A stretch of 64,000 nt of DNA from Oscillospiraceae bacterium (GTDB lineage Bacteria; Bacillota; Clostridia; Oscillospirales; CAG-272): positions 1-64,000 of the forward strand of contig SVUG01000003.1 in assembly GCA_015063385.1 (NCBI GenBank). Reading direction: 5' to 3'. This document shows positions 50,253 to 60,500 of the stretch, piece after piece. Every line of letters starts with the position of its first letter. Position 1 is the stretch's first letter. The notes beneath the pieces were generated by a model. The model saw nothing but the letters and a program-made list of their open reading frames with translations, was not told the DNA's origin and did not search any database. The translations under genes and the position numbers were made by a program.

Positions 50253-51200
50253 ATGGCAGATAAGAAGGCAACCAGAGAGGCTTACGGCGCGGCACTTGCC
50301 GAGCTTGGAGAAAAATACGATTTCCTCGTTCTTGACGCTGACCTTGCGGCAGCAACCAAGACGGGCATGTTTAAAAAGAAATTTCCCGAGAGATTTTTTG
50401 ACTGCGGTATTGCCGAGGGCAATATGGTCAGCGTGGCGGCAGGAATTGCCGCAACGGGCAAAAAGGTCTTTGCCACCTCGTTTGCGATGTTCGCAGCAGG
50501 CAGAGCCTACGAGCAGATAAGAAATTCTATCGGTTATCCACATCTTAACGTAAATATCGTCGGCACTCACGCATCCATCACCGTAGGTGAGGACGGTGCT
50601 ACCCACCAGTGCAGCGAGGACCTTGCGCTTATGCGCACTATCCCCGGCATGACGGTTATCTGTCCTGCGGATGCGACCGAGGCGTATGCGGCGGTTGAGG
50701 CGGTGCTTAATCACGATGGCCCCTGCTATCTGAGATTCGGCAGATACGCCGTTCCCAACCTTACTCCCGAGCTGCTCCCCGATTATAAATTTGAGCTTGG
50801 CAAGGGCATCACGTACCGAGAGGGAAGTGACGTTGCTATAGTTGCAAACGGATATATGGTGCATCTTGCTCTCGAGGCGGCGGATATTCTTGCCGCAGAG
50901 GGCATCTCTGCCGAGGTGATAAATATACATACGATAAAGCCGATTGACTCCGAGCTTTTAATAAAGGCGGCAAAAAAGACAGGGGCAGTCGTCACCGCGG
51001 AGGAGCACAGCGTTATCGGCGGTCTTGGTGCTGCCGTTTGCGAGTGCCTTTCGGAAAGTTGCCCAACTCCCGTGCTTCGCGTAGGCGTTGAGGACACCTT
51101 CGGCAGAAGTGGTCAGGTGCCCGAGCTTCTTGAAATATACGGTCTGACTGCAAAGAATATTGCAGATAAGGCAAGACGTGCGATTTCTCTGAAAAAATAA
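50253..51200 (+). CDS. Transketolase, C-terminal subunit
   Basis: 315 residues covering the pyrimidine-binding and C-terminal domains. Marks are VLDADLAAATKTGMF, the Glu of FDCGIAEGNMVSVAAG that activates ThDP, the GRAYEQIRNSIGYPHLNV stretch, HASITVGEDGATHQ and the C-terminal EEHSVIGGLGAAV. ATG 50253 follows AAGGAGG. The two subunits must assemble, and the four-base spacing fits coupled synthesis. pyrH follows 31 bases later with no terminator. Confidence 0.93.
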   Translation: MADKKATREAYGAALAELGEKYDFLVLDADLAAATKTGMFKKKFPERFFDCGIAEGNMVSVAAGIAATGKKVFATSFAMFAAGRAYEQIRNSIGYPHLNVNIVGTHASITVGEDGATHQCSEDLALMRTIPGMTVICPADATEAYAAVEAVLNHDGPCYLRFGRYAVPNLTPELLPDYKFELGKGITYREGSDVAIVANGYMVHLALEAADILAAEGISAEVINIHTIKPIDSELLIKAAKKTGAVVTAEEHSVIGGLGAAVCECLSESCPTPVLRVGVEDTFGRSGQVPELLEIYGLTAKNIADKARRAISLKK

Positions 51201-51231
51201 AGCGGATTTTTATAGAGGGGATGTTGAACAT

Positions 51232-51930
51232 ATGAAAAGAGTATTACTTAAGCTCTCCGGCGAGGCGCTTTCTGCCGGCACGGGCGAGATTTACGACGGC
51301 AATTTCGTTGACAAGGTTGCCGCCTCCCTTTGCGAATGTAAGGATAAGGGCTACGAGATAGCCGTGGTTGTCGGAGCGGGAAACATCTGGCGCGGCAGAG
51401 CAGGCGGTGAAATGGACCGCACGGATGCCGACCGTATGGGAATGCTTGCTACGGTTATCAACGCTATCTGCTTAAAGGACGCAGTAAATCGAGCAGGGGG
51501 TAAGGCTGCCGTTATGACGGCGGTTCCCATGTATCCGTTCGCAGAGATCTATTCCTCCGATGCTGCTAAGGCGGCTCTTTCGGACGGCAAAATCGTTATT
51601 TTTGGTGCAGGACTCGGAATTCCGTTCCTTTCCACCGACACCGCAGGCGCTGTTAGAGCGGCTGAAATCGGCGCTGACGCTATGCTTATGGCTAAGAACG
51701 TCGATTATATTTACACCGACGACCCGAGGAAAAATCCTGATGCAAAGCCCATAATTAACATCAAGGCGTCCGAGGTGCTTGCAAAAAATCTCAAGGCAAT
51801 CGATGCTACCGCAACGGCGTTTTGTCTTTCTGTAGGTATGCCTATTCGAGTTTTCGGACTCAACACTCCCGACGATATTCTTAAAGCTATCAGCGGCGAG
51901 AGTGTCGGTACTGTAATTAGCGCAGAATAA
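51232..51930 (+). CDS. pyrH: UMP kinase
   Basis: 232 residues of the hexameric bacterial UMP kinase (amino-acid-kinase fold). It phosphorylates UMP to UDP. Seen are LLKLSGEALSA at the start, VVGAGNIWRGR, the MDRTDADRMGMLATVINA nucleotide-site helix and VDYIYTDDPRKNPDAKPI near residue 165. It opens the widely conserved pyrH-frr-uppS-cdsA-dxr-rseP gene order. The ribosome binding site is GAGGGGATG. rpsB and tsf, which often precede it, are replaced here by transketolase. Confidence 0.96.
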   Translation: MKRVLLKLSGEALSAGTGEIYDGNFVDKVAASLCECKDKGYEIAVVVGAGNIWRGRAGGEMDRTDADRMGMLATVINAICLKDAVNRAGGKAAVMTAVPMYPFAEIYSSDAAKAALSDGKIVIFGAGLGIPFLSTDTAGAVRAAEIGADAMLMAKNVDYIYTDDPRKNPDAKPIINIKASEVLAKNLKAIDATATAFCLSVGMPIRVFGLNTPDDILKAISGESVGTVISAE

Positions 51931-51974
51931 TTTTTATATAATTTTACATAAAATTGAAAGGCTAGGTTAACACT

Positions 51975-52529
51975 ATGAAGCTTGATACTAAAATTTACGA
52001 AGAAAAAATGAAGAAGACACTCTCGTCTTACGCAGATAATCTTTCCACCATCAGAGCGGGCAGAGCAAATCCCGACGTTCTTAAAAAGATAAGCGTTGAT
52101 TACTACGGCTCTCCCACACCTATAAGCCAGATTGCAGAGATAAAGGTGACCGACGCTCGCACTATCATGATTACCGCATGGGATAAGTCTATTATCAAGG
52201 GCATCGAGAAGGCAATCCTTACCTCTGACCTTGGCATCAATCCCCAGAGCGACGGAACTGCTATTCGTCTTTCCTTCCCCCCCACAACCGAGGAGCGCAG
52301 AAAGGAGCTCTCAAAGCAGATTGCCAAGCTTGGCGAGGATGCAAAGGTTGCAATCCGTAATATCCGCCGTGACGCCAACGATAAGGTTAAGGCAGATAAG
52401 AAGAATTCTATCATGACCGAGGACGAGGCAAAGCAGTCTGATAAGCTCGTTCAGGACCTTACCGACAAGTACATCAAGGAAATAGATACCGTCACCGCAG
52501 CAAAGACTAAGGAAATAATGGAGATTTAA
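51975..52529 (+). CDS. frr: Ribosome recycling factor
   Basis: 184 residues, the normal size. It works with EF-G to split post-termination ribosomes. The N-terminal LSTIRAGRANPDVL, VDYYGSPTPISQIA and the C-terminal helical block with RKELSKQIAKLGEDAKVAIRNIRRDAND (seen in parts) are diagnostic. The ribosome binding site is GAAAGGCTAGG. The preceding 44 bases are AT-rich and contain no terminator. Confidence 0.97.
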   Translation: MKLDTKIYEEKMKKTLSSYADNLSTIRAGRANPDVLKKISVDYYGSPTPISQIAEIKVTDARTIMITAWDKSIIKGIEKAILTSDLGINPQSDGTAIRLSFPPTTEERRKELSKQIAKLGEDAKVAIRNIRRDANDKVKADKKNSIMTEDEAKQSDKLVQDLTDKYIKEIDTVTAAKTKEIMEI

Positions 52530-52549
52530 TTCTCACACAGGAGTTCACT

Positions 52550-53293
52550 TTGGCATTATTCAAAAAAGAAAAAACAAATACCCCAAAAGCACCGGAGTCG
52601 GTTGCCATTATTATGGACGGCAACGGCAGATGGGCGAAGCGACGCGGTCTGCCTAGAAGCGCAGGTCACGTCGAGGGGGCAAAGAACGTGATGAACGTCT
52701 TGCGCGAGCTTCGCAGTCGGGGCGTTCACCACGTCACTCTTTACGCCTTTTCTACGGAAAACTGGAAAAGACCTGACGATGAGGTTCTTGCGCTTATGGA
52801 TATTTTTGCACAGTACGCCGACAAAATTATCGCACGCTCAAAGACCGACGAGGAGCAGTTTACCGTTAAGTTTCTCGGTGACAAGTCGCGTCTGCCCGAG
52901 AGGGTGCGTGAGAAGTGCGTGGCGGCAGAGGAGGCGACCGCGGGACACCCGTTCGTCTGCAACATTGCCTTGAACTACGGCGGCCGTGACGAGATAGTTC
53001 ATGCTGCAAACGCTGCGCTCGCCGACGGACACACCGTGCTTAGCGAGGAAATACTTTCGCGTTATATGTACACGGCACTCTCGCCTGACCCCGACCTCGT
53101 GATACGTACGGGTGGCGAATTCCGTATATCTAATTTCCTGCTTTGGCAGAGCGCGTATTCCGAGTTTGTAATTACAGACACACTCTGGCCCGATTTTGAC
53201 GGGGCGGAGCTTGAAAAATGCATATCCGAGTTTAACAAAAGGACCAGACGCTTCGGCGGTCTTAATCCCGAGGACTCGGAGAGTAAGGTATAA
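52550..53293 (+). CDS. uppS: Isoprenyl transferase (undecaprenyl diphosphate synthase)
   Basis: 247 residues. It condenses FPP with IPP in cis to make the undecaprenyl carrier for wall synthesis. Seen are the catalytic-Asp segment IIMDGNGRWAKRRGLPR, AGHVEGAKN, TLYAFSTENWKRP, LNYGGRDEI and the C-terminal RTGGEFRISNFLLWQSAYSEF (in part). The TTG start has CAGGAG six bases upstream and the reading frame allows no better start. It is followed after ten bases by cdsA. Confidence 0.95.
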   Translation: MALFKKEKTNTPKAPESVAIIMDGNGRWAKRRGLPRSAGHVEGAKNVMNVLRELRSRGVHHVTLYAFSTENWKRPDDEVLALMDIFAQYADKIIARSKTDEEQFTVKFLGDKSRLPERVREKCVAAEEATAGHPFVCNIALNYGGRDEIVHAANAALADGHTVLSEEILSRYMYTALSPDPDLVIRTGGEFRISNFLLWQSAYSEFVITDTLWPDFDGAELEKCISEFNKRTRRFGGLNPEDSESKV

Positions 53294-53303
53294 GGATATA
53301 AAG

Positions 53304-54146
53304 ATGAAACAACGCGTATTAACCGGCATACTTATTTTCGTTATGACGGTTTTACTTATAATTTTCTCGGGATATATCGTATATCCCATCGTTATTGCTA
53401 CGCTTTGCGTGAGAGCAGTGTTCGAGCTGCTTCGAGTTATGGAGGTTGAAAAAAAGCTTGCACTGGCTATTCCTGCCTACGTATTTGCCACCGTATTTCC
53501 AATTTGCGCCTATTTCGTGGATTCGGATACTACAATAATATATCTTCTCGCGCTAGCCGCGGCTATGTTCGTATACATGTTGATGCTTATGGGCTGCGGC
53601 GTGTTCTCGAGGGGTAAGCTACCTTTCGTTAAAATTGGTGAGATTTTTATTTCCGTCACTTACGCGACTGTATCCTTTTCGTCGCTCTCGCTTATGCGTT
53701 ATCTTGACCGCGAGGTTGGCGTTTTCGTCATAGTTCTCGTTTTCTTGGTATCTTGGGCGTGCGATACGGGTGCGTATTTTACGGGCATGCTCTTCGGTAA
53801 GCATAAGCTGATACCCGAAATCAGTCCTAAAAAAACGGTCGAGGGAGCAATCGGTGGTATAGTAATCGCAACGCTCGCGTATCTGCTTTACGGTTTCGTA
53901 CTTGATAAGCTCATTCCCGAAATGAGTGTAAATTATATATTTCTTGGCGTATGCGGTCTGCTTTTGTCGATATTCTCTCAGCTTGGCGACCTCGTTGCCT
54001 CGCTTATAAAGCGCGAATACGGTGTAAAGGATTACGGCAGAATTTTTCCCGGTCACGGCGGTGTTATGGATAGATTTGACTCAACCATATCCGTATCCAC
54101 CGTGCTTATGATACTTTGCGCTGTTCTTCCGCCGTTCAGCCTTTAA
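53304..54146 (+). CDS. cdsA: Phosphatidate cytidylyltransferase
   Basis: 280 residues with about seven or eight transmembrane helices. It makes CDP-diacylglycerol from phosphatidic acid and CTP. The C-terminal signature is clear: SWACDTGAYFTGMLFGKHKL, ISPKKTVEGAIGG, GDLVASLIKREYGVKDYG and FPGHGGVMDRFDS. The start moved to ATG 53304, because the track ORF extends into uppS. The ribosome binding site is AAGGAT. A hairpin with T-run follows, so expression of dxr and later genes may be partly separated. Confidence 0.94.
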   Translation: MKQRVLTGILIFVMTVLLIIFSGYIVYPIVIATLCVRAVFELLRVMEVEKKLALAIPAYVFATVFPICAYFVDSDTTIIYLLALAAAMFVYMLMLMGCGVFSRGKLPFVKIGEIFISVTYATVSFSSLSLMRYLDREVGVFVIVLVFLVSWACDTGAYFTGMLFGKHKLIPEISPKKTVEGAIGGIVIATLAYLLYGFVLDKLIPEMSVNYIFLGVCGLLLSIFSQLGDLVASLIKREYGVKDYGRIFPGHGGVMDRFDSTISVSTVLMILCAVLPPFSL

Positions 54147-54158
54147 TTAACTAAAAAC

Positions 54159-54186
54159 AACCGCCGATGATTCACGGCGGTTTTTG
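54159..54186 (+). terminator. Intra-operon terminator between cdsA and dxr
   Basis: AACCGCCG and CGGCGGTT pair perfectly, followed by TTTTG. The T-run is short, so partial read-through is likely. Confidence 0.7.
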
Positions 54187-54215
54187 AAACCAACAACTCC
54201 GAGAGGAGAATTTCT

Positions 54216-55364
54216 ATGAGTAAAACTATTGCTATCCTTGGTGCTACCGGCTCAGTAGGCATACAGGCACAGGAAGTAGCACTTGCACGCGGATACAAGG
54301 TAGACCTTATCAGCGCCAATCGCGATTATCGCGCGGCGGAGGAGGCGGCAAGACGTCTTTTGCCCGCCACGGTCGTTATGGCTGACGCTGACGCGGCAGG
54401 CGAGCTACGCACGAGACTTGCCGATACTGATATAAAAGTGCTTTCGGGCGCTGATGCTATTTGTGAGAGCATAGCCGAATCAAGTGCTGAGGTGGTAGTC
54501 AATTCTATACTTGGTGAGGCGGGACTTTCTCCCACTATTGCAACCATAAATTCGGGTAAAAGACTCGCGCTTGCAAACAAGGAGTCGCTCGTTATAGCAG
54601 GTGAGATAGTTATGAACCTTGCTAAAGAAAAAGGAACAGAAATCATTCCCGTTGATAGCGAGCATTCTGCAATATTTCAGTCCTTAAAGTCGGGTAGAAA
54701 AGATGAAATCAGAAGAATTATTCTCACTGCCTCGGGCGGTCCGTTCTTTGGCAGAACGAGTGAGGAGATTAAGTCGGTCACTCTTGCCGACACTCTTGCA
54801 CACCCGACTTGGAAAATGGGTAAGAAAATCACAGTTGACAGTGCGACCCTTATGAATAAGGGCTTTGAGATAATTGAGGCGGCGCATCTTTTCTCTGTAA
54901 GTGCAGAGCAAATTGAGGTGGTCGTCCACCGTGAGAGCATACTTCACTCTGCGGTTGAATATATTGATAACACTATAGTGGGCGAAATGTCGCTTCCCGA
55001 TATGCGCTCTTGCGTTCAGTACGCGGTCGATTATCCCGAGCGATTCGCTGGCGTTTGTAAGCCGCTTGATTTTGCCTCACTTGGCAAAATGACCTTTGCA
55101 AAGCCCGACGAGGAGGCGTTCCCACTGCTTTCTATGGCGAAGCGCTCGCTTTCTGACGGCGGTGCTATGTCGGCAGTGCTTAACGCGGCAGACGAGATTG
55201 CGGTTGACGCATTTCTCAAGGAGAAAATCAGTTTCTGCGATATTTTTGACTCTGTTATTTCCACCTACGAGCGCATGAGCGCGGCGAAAAGCGCACACAC
55301 CCTTGAGGAAATTATATCTGCCGACCGCGAGGCGAGAAAAATCGCACAAGAATACGCAAAATAA
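54216..55364 (+). CDS. dxr: 1-deoxy-D-xylulose 5-phosphate reductoisomerase
   Basis: 382 residues. It converts DXP to MEP in the non-mevalonate isoprenoid pathway using NADPH. The N-terminal GATGSVGIQAQEVA is the NADPH site; LANKESLVIAGEIV, PVDSEHSAIFQ (metal-binding Asp/Glu), TASGGPFFG and HPTWKMGKKITVDSATLMNKG are diagnostic. The ribosome binding site is GAGAGGAGA. Its neighbour ispG acts in the same pathway, and UppS uses the product. Confidence 0.97.
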   Translation: MSKTIAILGATGSVGIQAQEVALARGYKVDLISANRDYRAAEEAARRLLPATVVMADADAAGELRTRLADTDIKVLSGADAICESIAESSAEVVVNSILGEAGLSPTIATINSGKRLALANKESLVIAGEIVMNLAKEKGTEIIPVDSEHSAIFQSLKSGRKDEIRRIILTASGGPFFGRTSEEIKSVTLADTLAHPTWKMGKKITVDSATLMNKGFEIIEAAHLFSVSAEQIEVVVHRESILHSAVEYIDNTIVGEMSLPDMRSCVQYAVDYPERFAGVCKPLDFASLGKMTFAKPDEEAFPLLSMAKRSLSDGGAMSAVLNAADEIAVDAFLKEKISFCDIFDSVISTYERMSAAKSAHTLEEIISADREARKIAQEYAK

Positions 55365-55381
55365 AATTTAGGAGAAACACT

Positions 55382-56425
55382 TTGGGACCGATACCAACCA
55401 TACTTATAGCTATATTAGTTTTCGGCTTTCTCATTTTCATTCACGAGTTCGGACATTATATATTTGCAAGAATTTTTAAGGTGACGATTAAGGAATTTTC
55501 GATAGGCATGGGCCCGAAAATTCTTAAGTACACCTCGGAAAAGACGGGTATCTGTTATGCTATTTCGGCAGTTCCGCTTGGTGGCTACGTTGCTATGGCG
55601 GGCGAGGACGAGGAGTCTGACGACCCGAACGCATTCAACAAAAAGCCCGCGTGGCAGAGACTTATAATAACGGTTGCAGGCGCAACTATCAATATTATCG
55701 CGGGCTTTATAGCGATGATAATAATCACTGCTGTCATTGACATCGGTGGCACTACTGTTCACAGCTTTGGATACGGTGACTATGAGGTTTCCTCCGAGCA
55801 GTCAGGACTTATGGCAGGCGACACGATTATCCGCGTTGACGGTAAGCGCGTTCGCATAGCTGACGAGCTTTCATACGAGATTATGCGCCGCGGACACGAG
55901 CCTATTGATATTACGGTTATCCGTGACGGCGAGGAAATTACACTTCGTGACGTCGTTTTCCCAACCGACAGCGAGGCAGGGCAGACCTTTGGTATGATGG
56001 ATTTCTATATCCTTGCCGTTGACAAGACCTTTGGCAATACTCTCGGCTATGCCTTTTCTAAATCGGCGCTTATAGTGCGTATGTGCTGGGAGTCGATATT
56101 TGACCTGATTACAGGCAGGTATTCTCTGGGCGCGGTTTCGGGTCCTGTCGGAATTTCCGAGGCGATAGGTGATGCGGCAAAGGCGGGCACGCTTCAGCTT
56201 CTTAATATTGTTGCCCTTATTAGCATCAACCTAGGTGTGATGAATCTTATGCCGATTCCCGCACTTGACGGTGGAAGAATGATAACCACTCTAGCTGAGA
56301 TGATAACCCGCAAGAAAATTCCCGCAAAAATTGAAGCAACCATAAACGCCGTTGGCCTTGCAATCCTGCTTGGCTTCTCGGTGATAATACTGATAAAAGA
56401 CGTAATAATGCTGTTTATAGGATAG
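55382..56425 (+). CDS. rseP: RIP site-2 metalloprotease RseP-like
   Basis: 347 residues. Helix 1 carries the zinc site FIHEFGHYIFA (HExxH), a PDZ domain lies at ~115-200, and the second motif MPIPALDGGRM (LDG) sits near residue 300 before the last helices. It is an intramembrane protease that cuts anti-sigma factors or signal-peptide remnants; the substrate here is unknown. The TTG start has AGGAGA upstream. It sits in the conserved dxr-rseP-ispG order. Confidence 0.93.
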   Translation: MGPIPTILIAILVFGFLIFIHEFGHYIFARIFKVTIKEFSIGMGPKILKYTSEKTGICYAISAVPLGGYVAMAGEDEESDDPNAFNKKPAWQRLIITVAGATINIIAGFIAMIIITAVIDIGGTTVHSFGYGDYEVSSEQSGLMAGDTIIRVDGKRVRIADELSYEIMRRGHEPIDITVIRDGEEITLRDVVFPTDSEAGQTFGMMDFYILAVDKTFGNTLGYAFSKSALIVRMCWESIFDLITGRYSLGAVSGPVGISEAIGDAAKAGTLQLLNIVALISINLGVMNLMPIPALDGGRMITTLAEMITRKKIPAKIEATINAVGLAILLGFSVIILIKDVIMLFIG

Positions 56426-56434
56426 GAAAAAGCC

Positions 56435-57511
56435 TTGAAATATAACGATTACAGAAGATTTTCGCGCGAGGTGAGCGTTGGCAGTGTTAAAATCGGCGGC
56501 AAATCACCCATTTTCGTGCAGTCTATGACCAACACCGATACCCACGACGTCGAGGCAACCTACCGTCAGGTATTGGCGCTTTCAGAGGCGGGCTGTGACA
56601 TCGTCAGAATCACTGCTCCTGATATAGAGTCGGTGGACACATTCGCGCAGATAAAGTCGCGTGGAGTGAATACCCCGTTGGTCGCGGATATTCATTTTAA
56701 TTATAAAATAGCCGTAGCCGCTGCAAATGTAGGGGTAGATAAAATACGCATTAACCCCGGCAATATCGGCTCGCGTGATAAAGTGCGCGAGGTTGTTCTC
56801 GCATGTCGCGAGCGCGGTATTCCAATTAGAATAGGAGTTAATTCCGGCTCTCTTGAGGAGTCGATACTGAAAAAATACGGTGCACCCACAGCCGAAGCAC
56901 TTGCCGAGTCGGCAATTTATCACGCATCACTTCTTGAGGAATTTGATTTTAGGGATATTTTAATATCGGTTAAGTCCTCCGACGTTCAGACTATGATACG
57001 CGCGAACCGCATTCTTGCCGAAAAAAACGATTATCCGCTTCATCTCGGTGTCACCGAGGCAGGCGCAGGTGAGCGCGCGATAGTTAAGAGTAGCATCGGC
57101 GTCGGCACGCTTCTTTCCGAGGGTATAGGAGATACCGTGCGAGTGTCGCTTACCGACAATCCCCTCGAGGAGGTATTTGCTGCAAGGCGAATACTTGATG
57201 CGCTCTCTATTTCCGAGTGCGCCGGTATGGATATTATCTCTTGCCCCACCTGTGGCAGAACGAAAATTGACCTTATCCCCCTTCTTCGCGAATTTGAACA
57301 AAGAGCTAGGATAGAAGGACTTGATAGGAAAAATATAAAGGTTGCCCTGATGGGCTGTGCCGTCAACGGACCCGGCGAGGCGCGCGAGGCTGACATAGGC
57401 ATCGCGGGTGGTGTCGGTGAGGCGTTGCTCTTTAAAAAGGGCGAGATTGTTAGAAAAATAGACGAAAAAAATATAGTGGACGAGCTTATAAAGGAAATAA
57501 AGCTCCTCTGA
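56435..57511 (+). CDS. ispG: 4-hydroxy-3-methylbut-2-en-1-yl diphosphate synthase (flavodoxin type)
   Basis: 358 residues. It is a 4Fe-4S enzyme that converts MEcPP to HMBPP. The TIM-barrel part has PIFVQSMTNTDTHDVEAT and RINPGNIG. The C-terminal cluster domain has ISCPTCGRTKID and MGCAVNGPGEARE, providing three Cys, plus the conserved Glu. The start is TTG with AGGAAAAA upstream, ten bases after rseP; no ATG fits. It acts two steps before the end of the same pathway as dxr. Confidence 0.95.
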   Translation: MKYNDYRRFSREVSVGSVKIGGKSPIFVQSMTNTDTHDVEATYRQVLALSEAGCDIVRITAPDIESVDTFAQIKSRGVNTPLVADIHFNYKIAVAAANVGVDKIRINPGNIGSRDKVREVVLACRERGIPIRIGVNSGSLEESILKKYGAPTAEALAESAIYHASLLEEFDFRDILISVKSSDVQTMIRANRILAEKNDYPLHLGVTEAGAGERAIVKSSIGVGTLLSEGIGDTVRVSLTDNPLEEVFAARRILDALSISECAGMDIISCPTCGRTKIDLIPLLREFEQRARIEGLDRKNIKVALMGCAVNGPGEAREADIGIAGGVGEALLFKKGEIVRKIDEKNIVDELIKEIKLL

Positions 57512-57533
57512 AAATAAAGGAAAGGAAGTAAAA

Positions 57534-60500
57534 ATGCAAGCGGAAAAGAAGTTTTTCGACGTATTTTCAAGATATAAGCCATCGGACGAAAAAGCAAGTC
57601 TTCTTCGCCGCGGACATTCTGCGCGCTTCAGATATACAAAAGACCCGATGCGCGTTGAGGTTGACCTCTCCTTTGATTCTCACGAGGATGCAGAGCTTAT
57701 ATATGAGATAGAGGACGAGTGCCGCGCGCTATATTCGGCAGAGTCCTTTAAGATACTTCCGCATTTTCCCCCCGAGTCGTTTGAAATAGGCAATTTCGGT
57801 GAAATAGCCTGCGAGGCGGCGATGTGCGGTGCGGTCACCAACGGCTTTTTCACGAATGCCGAGTATCTTGACGACGGTGTAACTATAAGCATCCTCATTC
57901 CATTCGATTCTACCGGTGTCGGCTTTGTCAAAGGAGCGGATACCGAAAATATACTTGAAAATATTCTGCGCAGCAGATACGGAGTCAGCCGTCGAATCGT
58001 AGTGACCGAGGGAGCAGGCGCAGACGCACGCCGAATCGAGTGGGAGAAGAAGCGCGAGCAGCTTCTCGCCGCTGCCGAGGAGGAGAGCAGAGAGCGCTTT
58101 ATCCGCGAACGTGAGGAGAGAGCCAAGGCACGCGAGGCAGAGGCGCGCGCGGCAGACCCGCAATACGACTTTGAGTCGCGCTCGGGCATTTCTACCGCCA
58201 CCGGTATAGCAGAAGCTGTCGGTGAGAGCTCGTATAAAATGGGCGCTACCACCTACGATTTTTCAAGCTCTACGGCAATTTACGGCGAGTCGTTTGATAT
58301 ATGCGAGCCTACGCCCCTCGCTGACGCACCGAGCGCAAAGGGCAGGGTTATGGTTCTCGGCACGGTGTTTGACGTGTCAATGAAGGAAACCAGACAGGGT
58401 GATAAAACATCCTGCATGATAGGCGTTTCTGATGGCGCATCTGCTATATATGTAAAGAAAACTTTACCAAATGACGAAATTGGTTGGGCAAAAGGCATTA
58501 AAAATGGTATGCATCTTGCCGTACTCGGCAGAGTGCAAACAGATAAATTTGACAATGAGCCGTATATTTCGGCACTCGGTATTCAGTCCATAGCCATATC
58601 CGAGCGTACCGACGACGCGCCCGAGAAGCGCGTTGAGCTTCATTTGCACTCAAATATGTCGCAGATGGACGCTATCATTACCCCCTCAGAAATTATCAAC
58701 ACTGCGATTCGCTGGGGGCACAAGGCTATTGCCGTCACCGACCACGGCAACGTTCAGGCATTCCCAGAGGTAATGCTTGCACTTGAAAAAGCAAAGAATG
58801 AAAACCTTAAGGTCCTTTACGGAACCGAGGCGTATTTCGTCAACGATACGGCAAAATGCATCTTCGGCAAAAGCTATCCCGCATTCGACGAGGAGATGAT
58901 AGTTTTCGATATAGAAACCACCGGTCTTTCAAACCGCACTGCTAGAATTATCGAAATCGGTGCGGTAAAAATCAAGTCAGGAAAGATTCTTGAGAGCTTT
59001 GATATTTTCGTTGACCCCGAGACCGAGATTCCTGAGGAAATTACTCGTCTTACCTCTATTACAAACGATGACGTTAAGGGCGCGCCCAAGGAGCGCGAGG
59101 CGCTTGAAATGTTTCTTGCCTTTGCTGGCGAGAGACTTCTTATTGCGCATAACGCGAACTTTGACGTAGGATTTATCCGCGTTGCCGCGGAGCGTCAGGA
59201 AATTCCATTCAATAACCCATATCTTGACACCCTCGGACTTTCAAAATACGTTAATCCCGAGCTTAAAAATCATAAGCTTGATACCATAGTAGAACATTAT
59301 GAGATAGGCGAGTTCCACCATCACAGAGCGTCCGACGACGCCGAGGTGCTAGCGAAAATTTTCATAATAATGCTTGACCGACTCAAAAAGGAGGGTATCA
59401 CCGACTTTGAGAGCGTAATCAGCGCGATGGGCGAAAAGGTTGACCCTGTAAAGCTCCCCGCGTATCATATGATAATGTTCGCTAAAAATGCAGAGGGGCT
59501 TAAAAACCTCTACAAGCTTATTTCGTACAGCTATCTTAATTACTACGGTGGCTTCGGCAGACAGAAAAAAGTGCCTAGAATGCCTAAAACGGTAGTTGAA
59601 CAGCACAGAGATGGCTTGATTTTGGGCTCTGCCTGCGTTTCCGGCGAGCTCTACGGCGCAATTCTTGACGGCAAAAAGGAAGAGGAAATCGAGGAGATTG
59701 CATCATTCTACGATTATCTTGAAATTCAGCCGATATGCAACAATCGCTTCCTTATCGAGGAGGAAAAGGTTGCAAATGAGGAGGCGCTCTACGATATAAA
59801 TAAGCGCATTTATGCGCTTGGTAAAAAACTCGGCAAGCCTGTCTGCGCTACCTGCGACGCGCATTTCCTTAACAAAGAGGACGAGATTTACAGAAAAATT
59901 TTGCTCTCCGGTATGAAGTTCAAGGATGCCGACCGCGACGAGCCTATATATCTTCGAACCACAAAGGAGATGCTTGAGGAGTTCTCTTATCTTGGCGAGG
60001 AGGCGGCGCGTGAGGTCGTTATCACTAACCCAAACAAAATCGCAGATATGTGCGAGAAAATCCGACCTATTCCCGAGGGCAGATACGAGCCCGACCTTCC
60101 CGGTGCAAAGGAGGAGCTGGTTAATTCCTGCTGGCAGAGAGCACACGAATGGTACGGTGACGACCTGCCCGAGATAGTTGAAAAGCGACTGGAAAAGGAG
60201 CTTACCTCTATTATCAATAACGGCTTTGCCGTGCTTTATATGATTGCCGTCAAGCTGGTTGCATACTCCGAGAGCCTTGGCTATCAGGTCGGCTCGCGTG
60301 GCTCGGTCGGCTCGTCGTTCGTTGCTACGATGTCGGGCATTTCCGAGGTTAACCCACTTCCGCCTCATTACAGATGCCCGAAGTGCCGCTATTCCGAGTT
60401 CTTCACCGACGGCTCGGTTGGCTCGGGCTTTGACCTTCCCGACAAGGCTTGTCCCGTCTGCGGCGAAATGCTTTATCAGGACGGACATGATATACCCTTT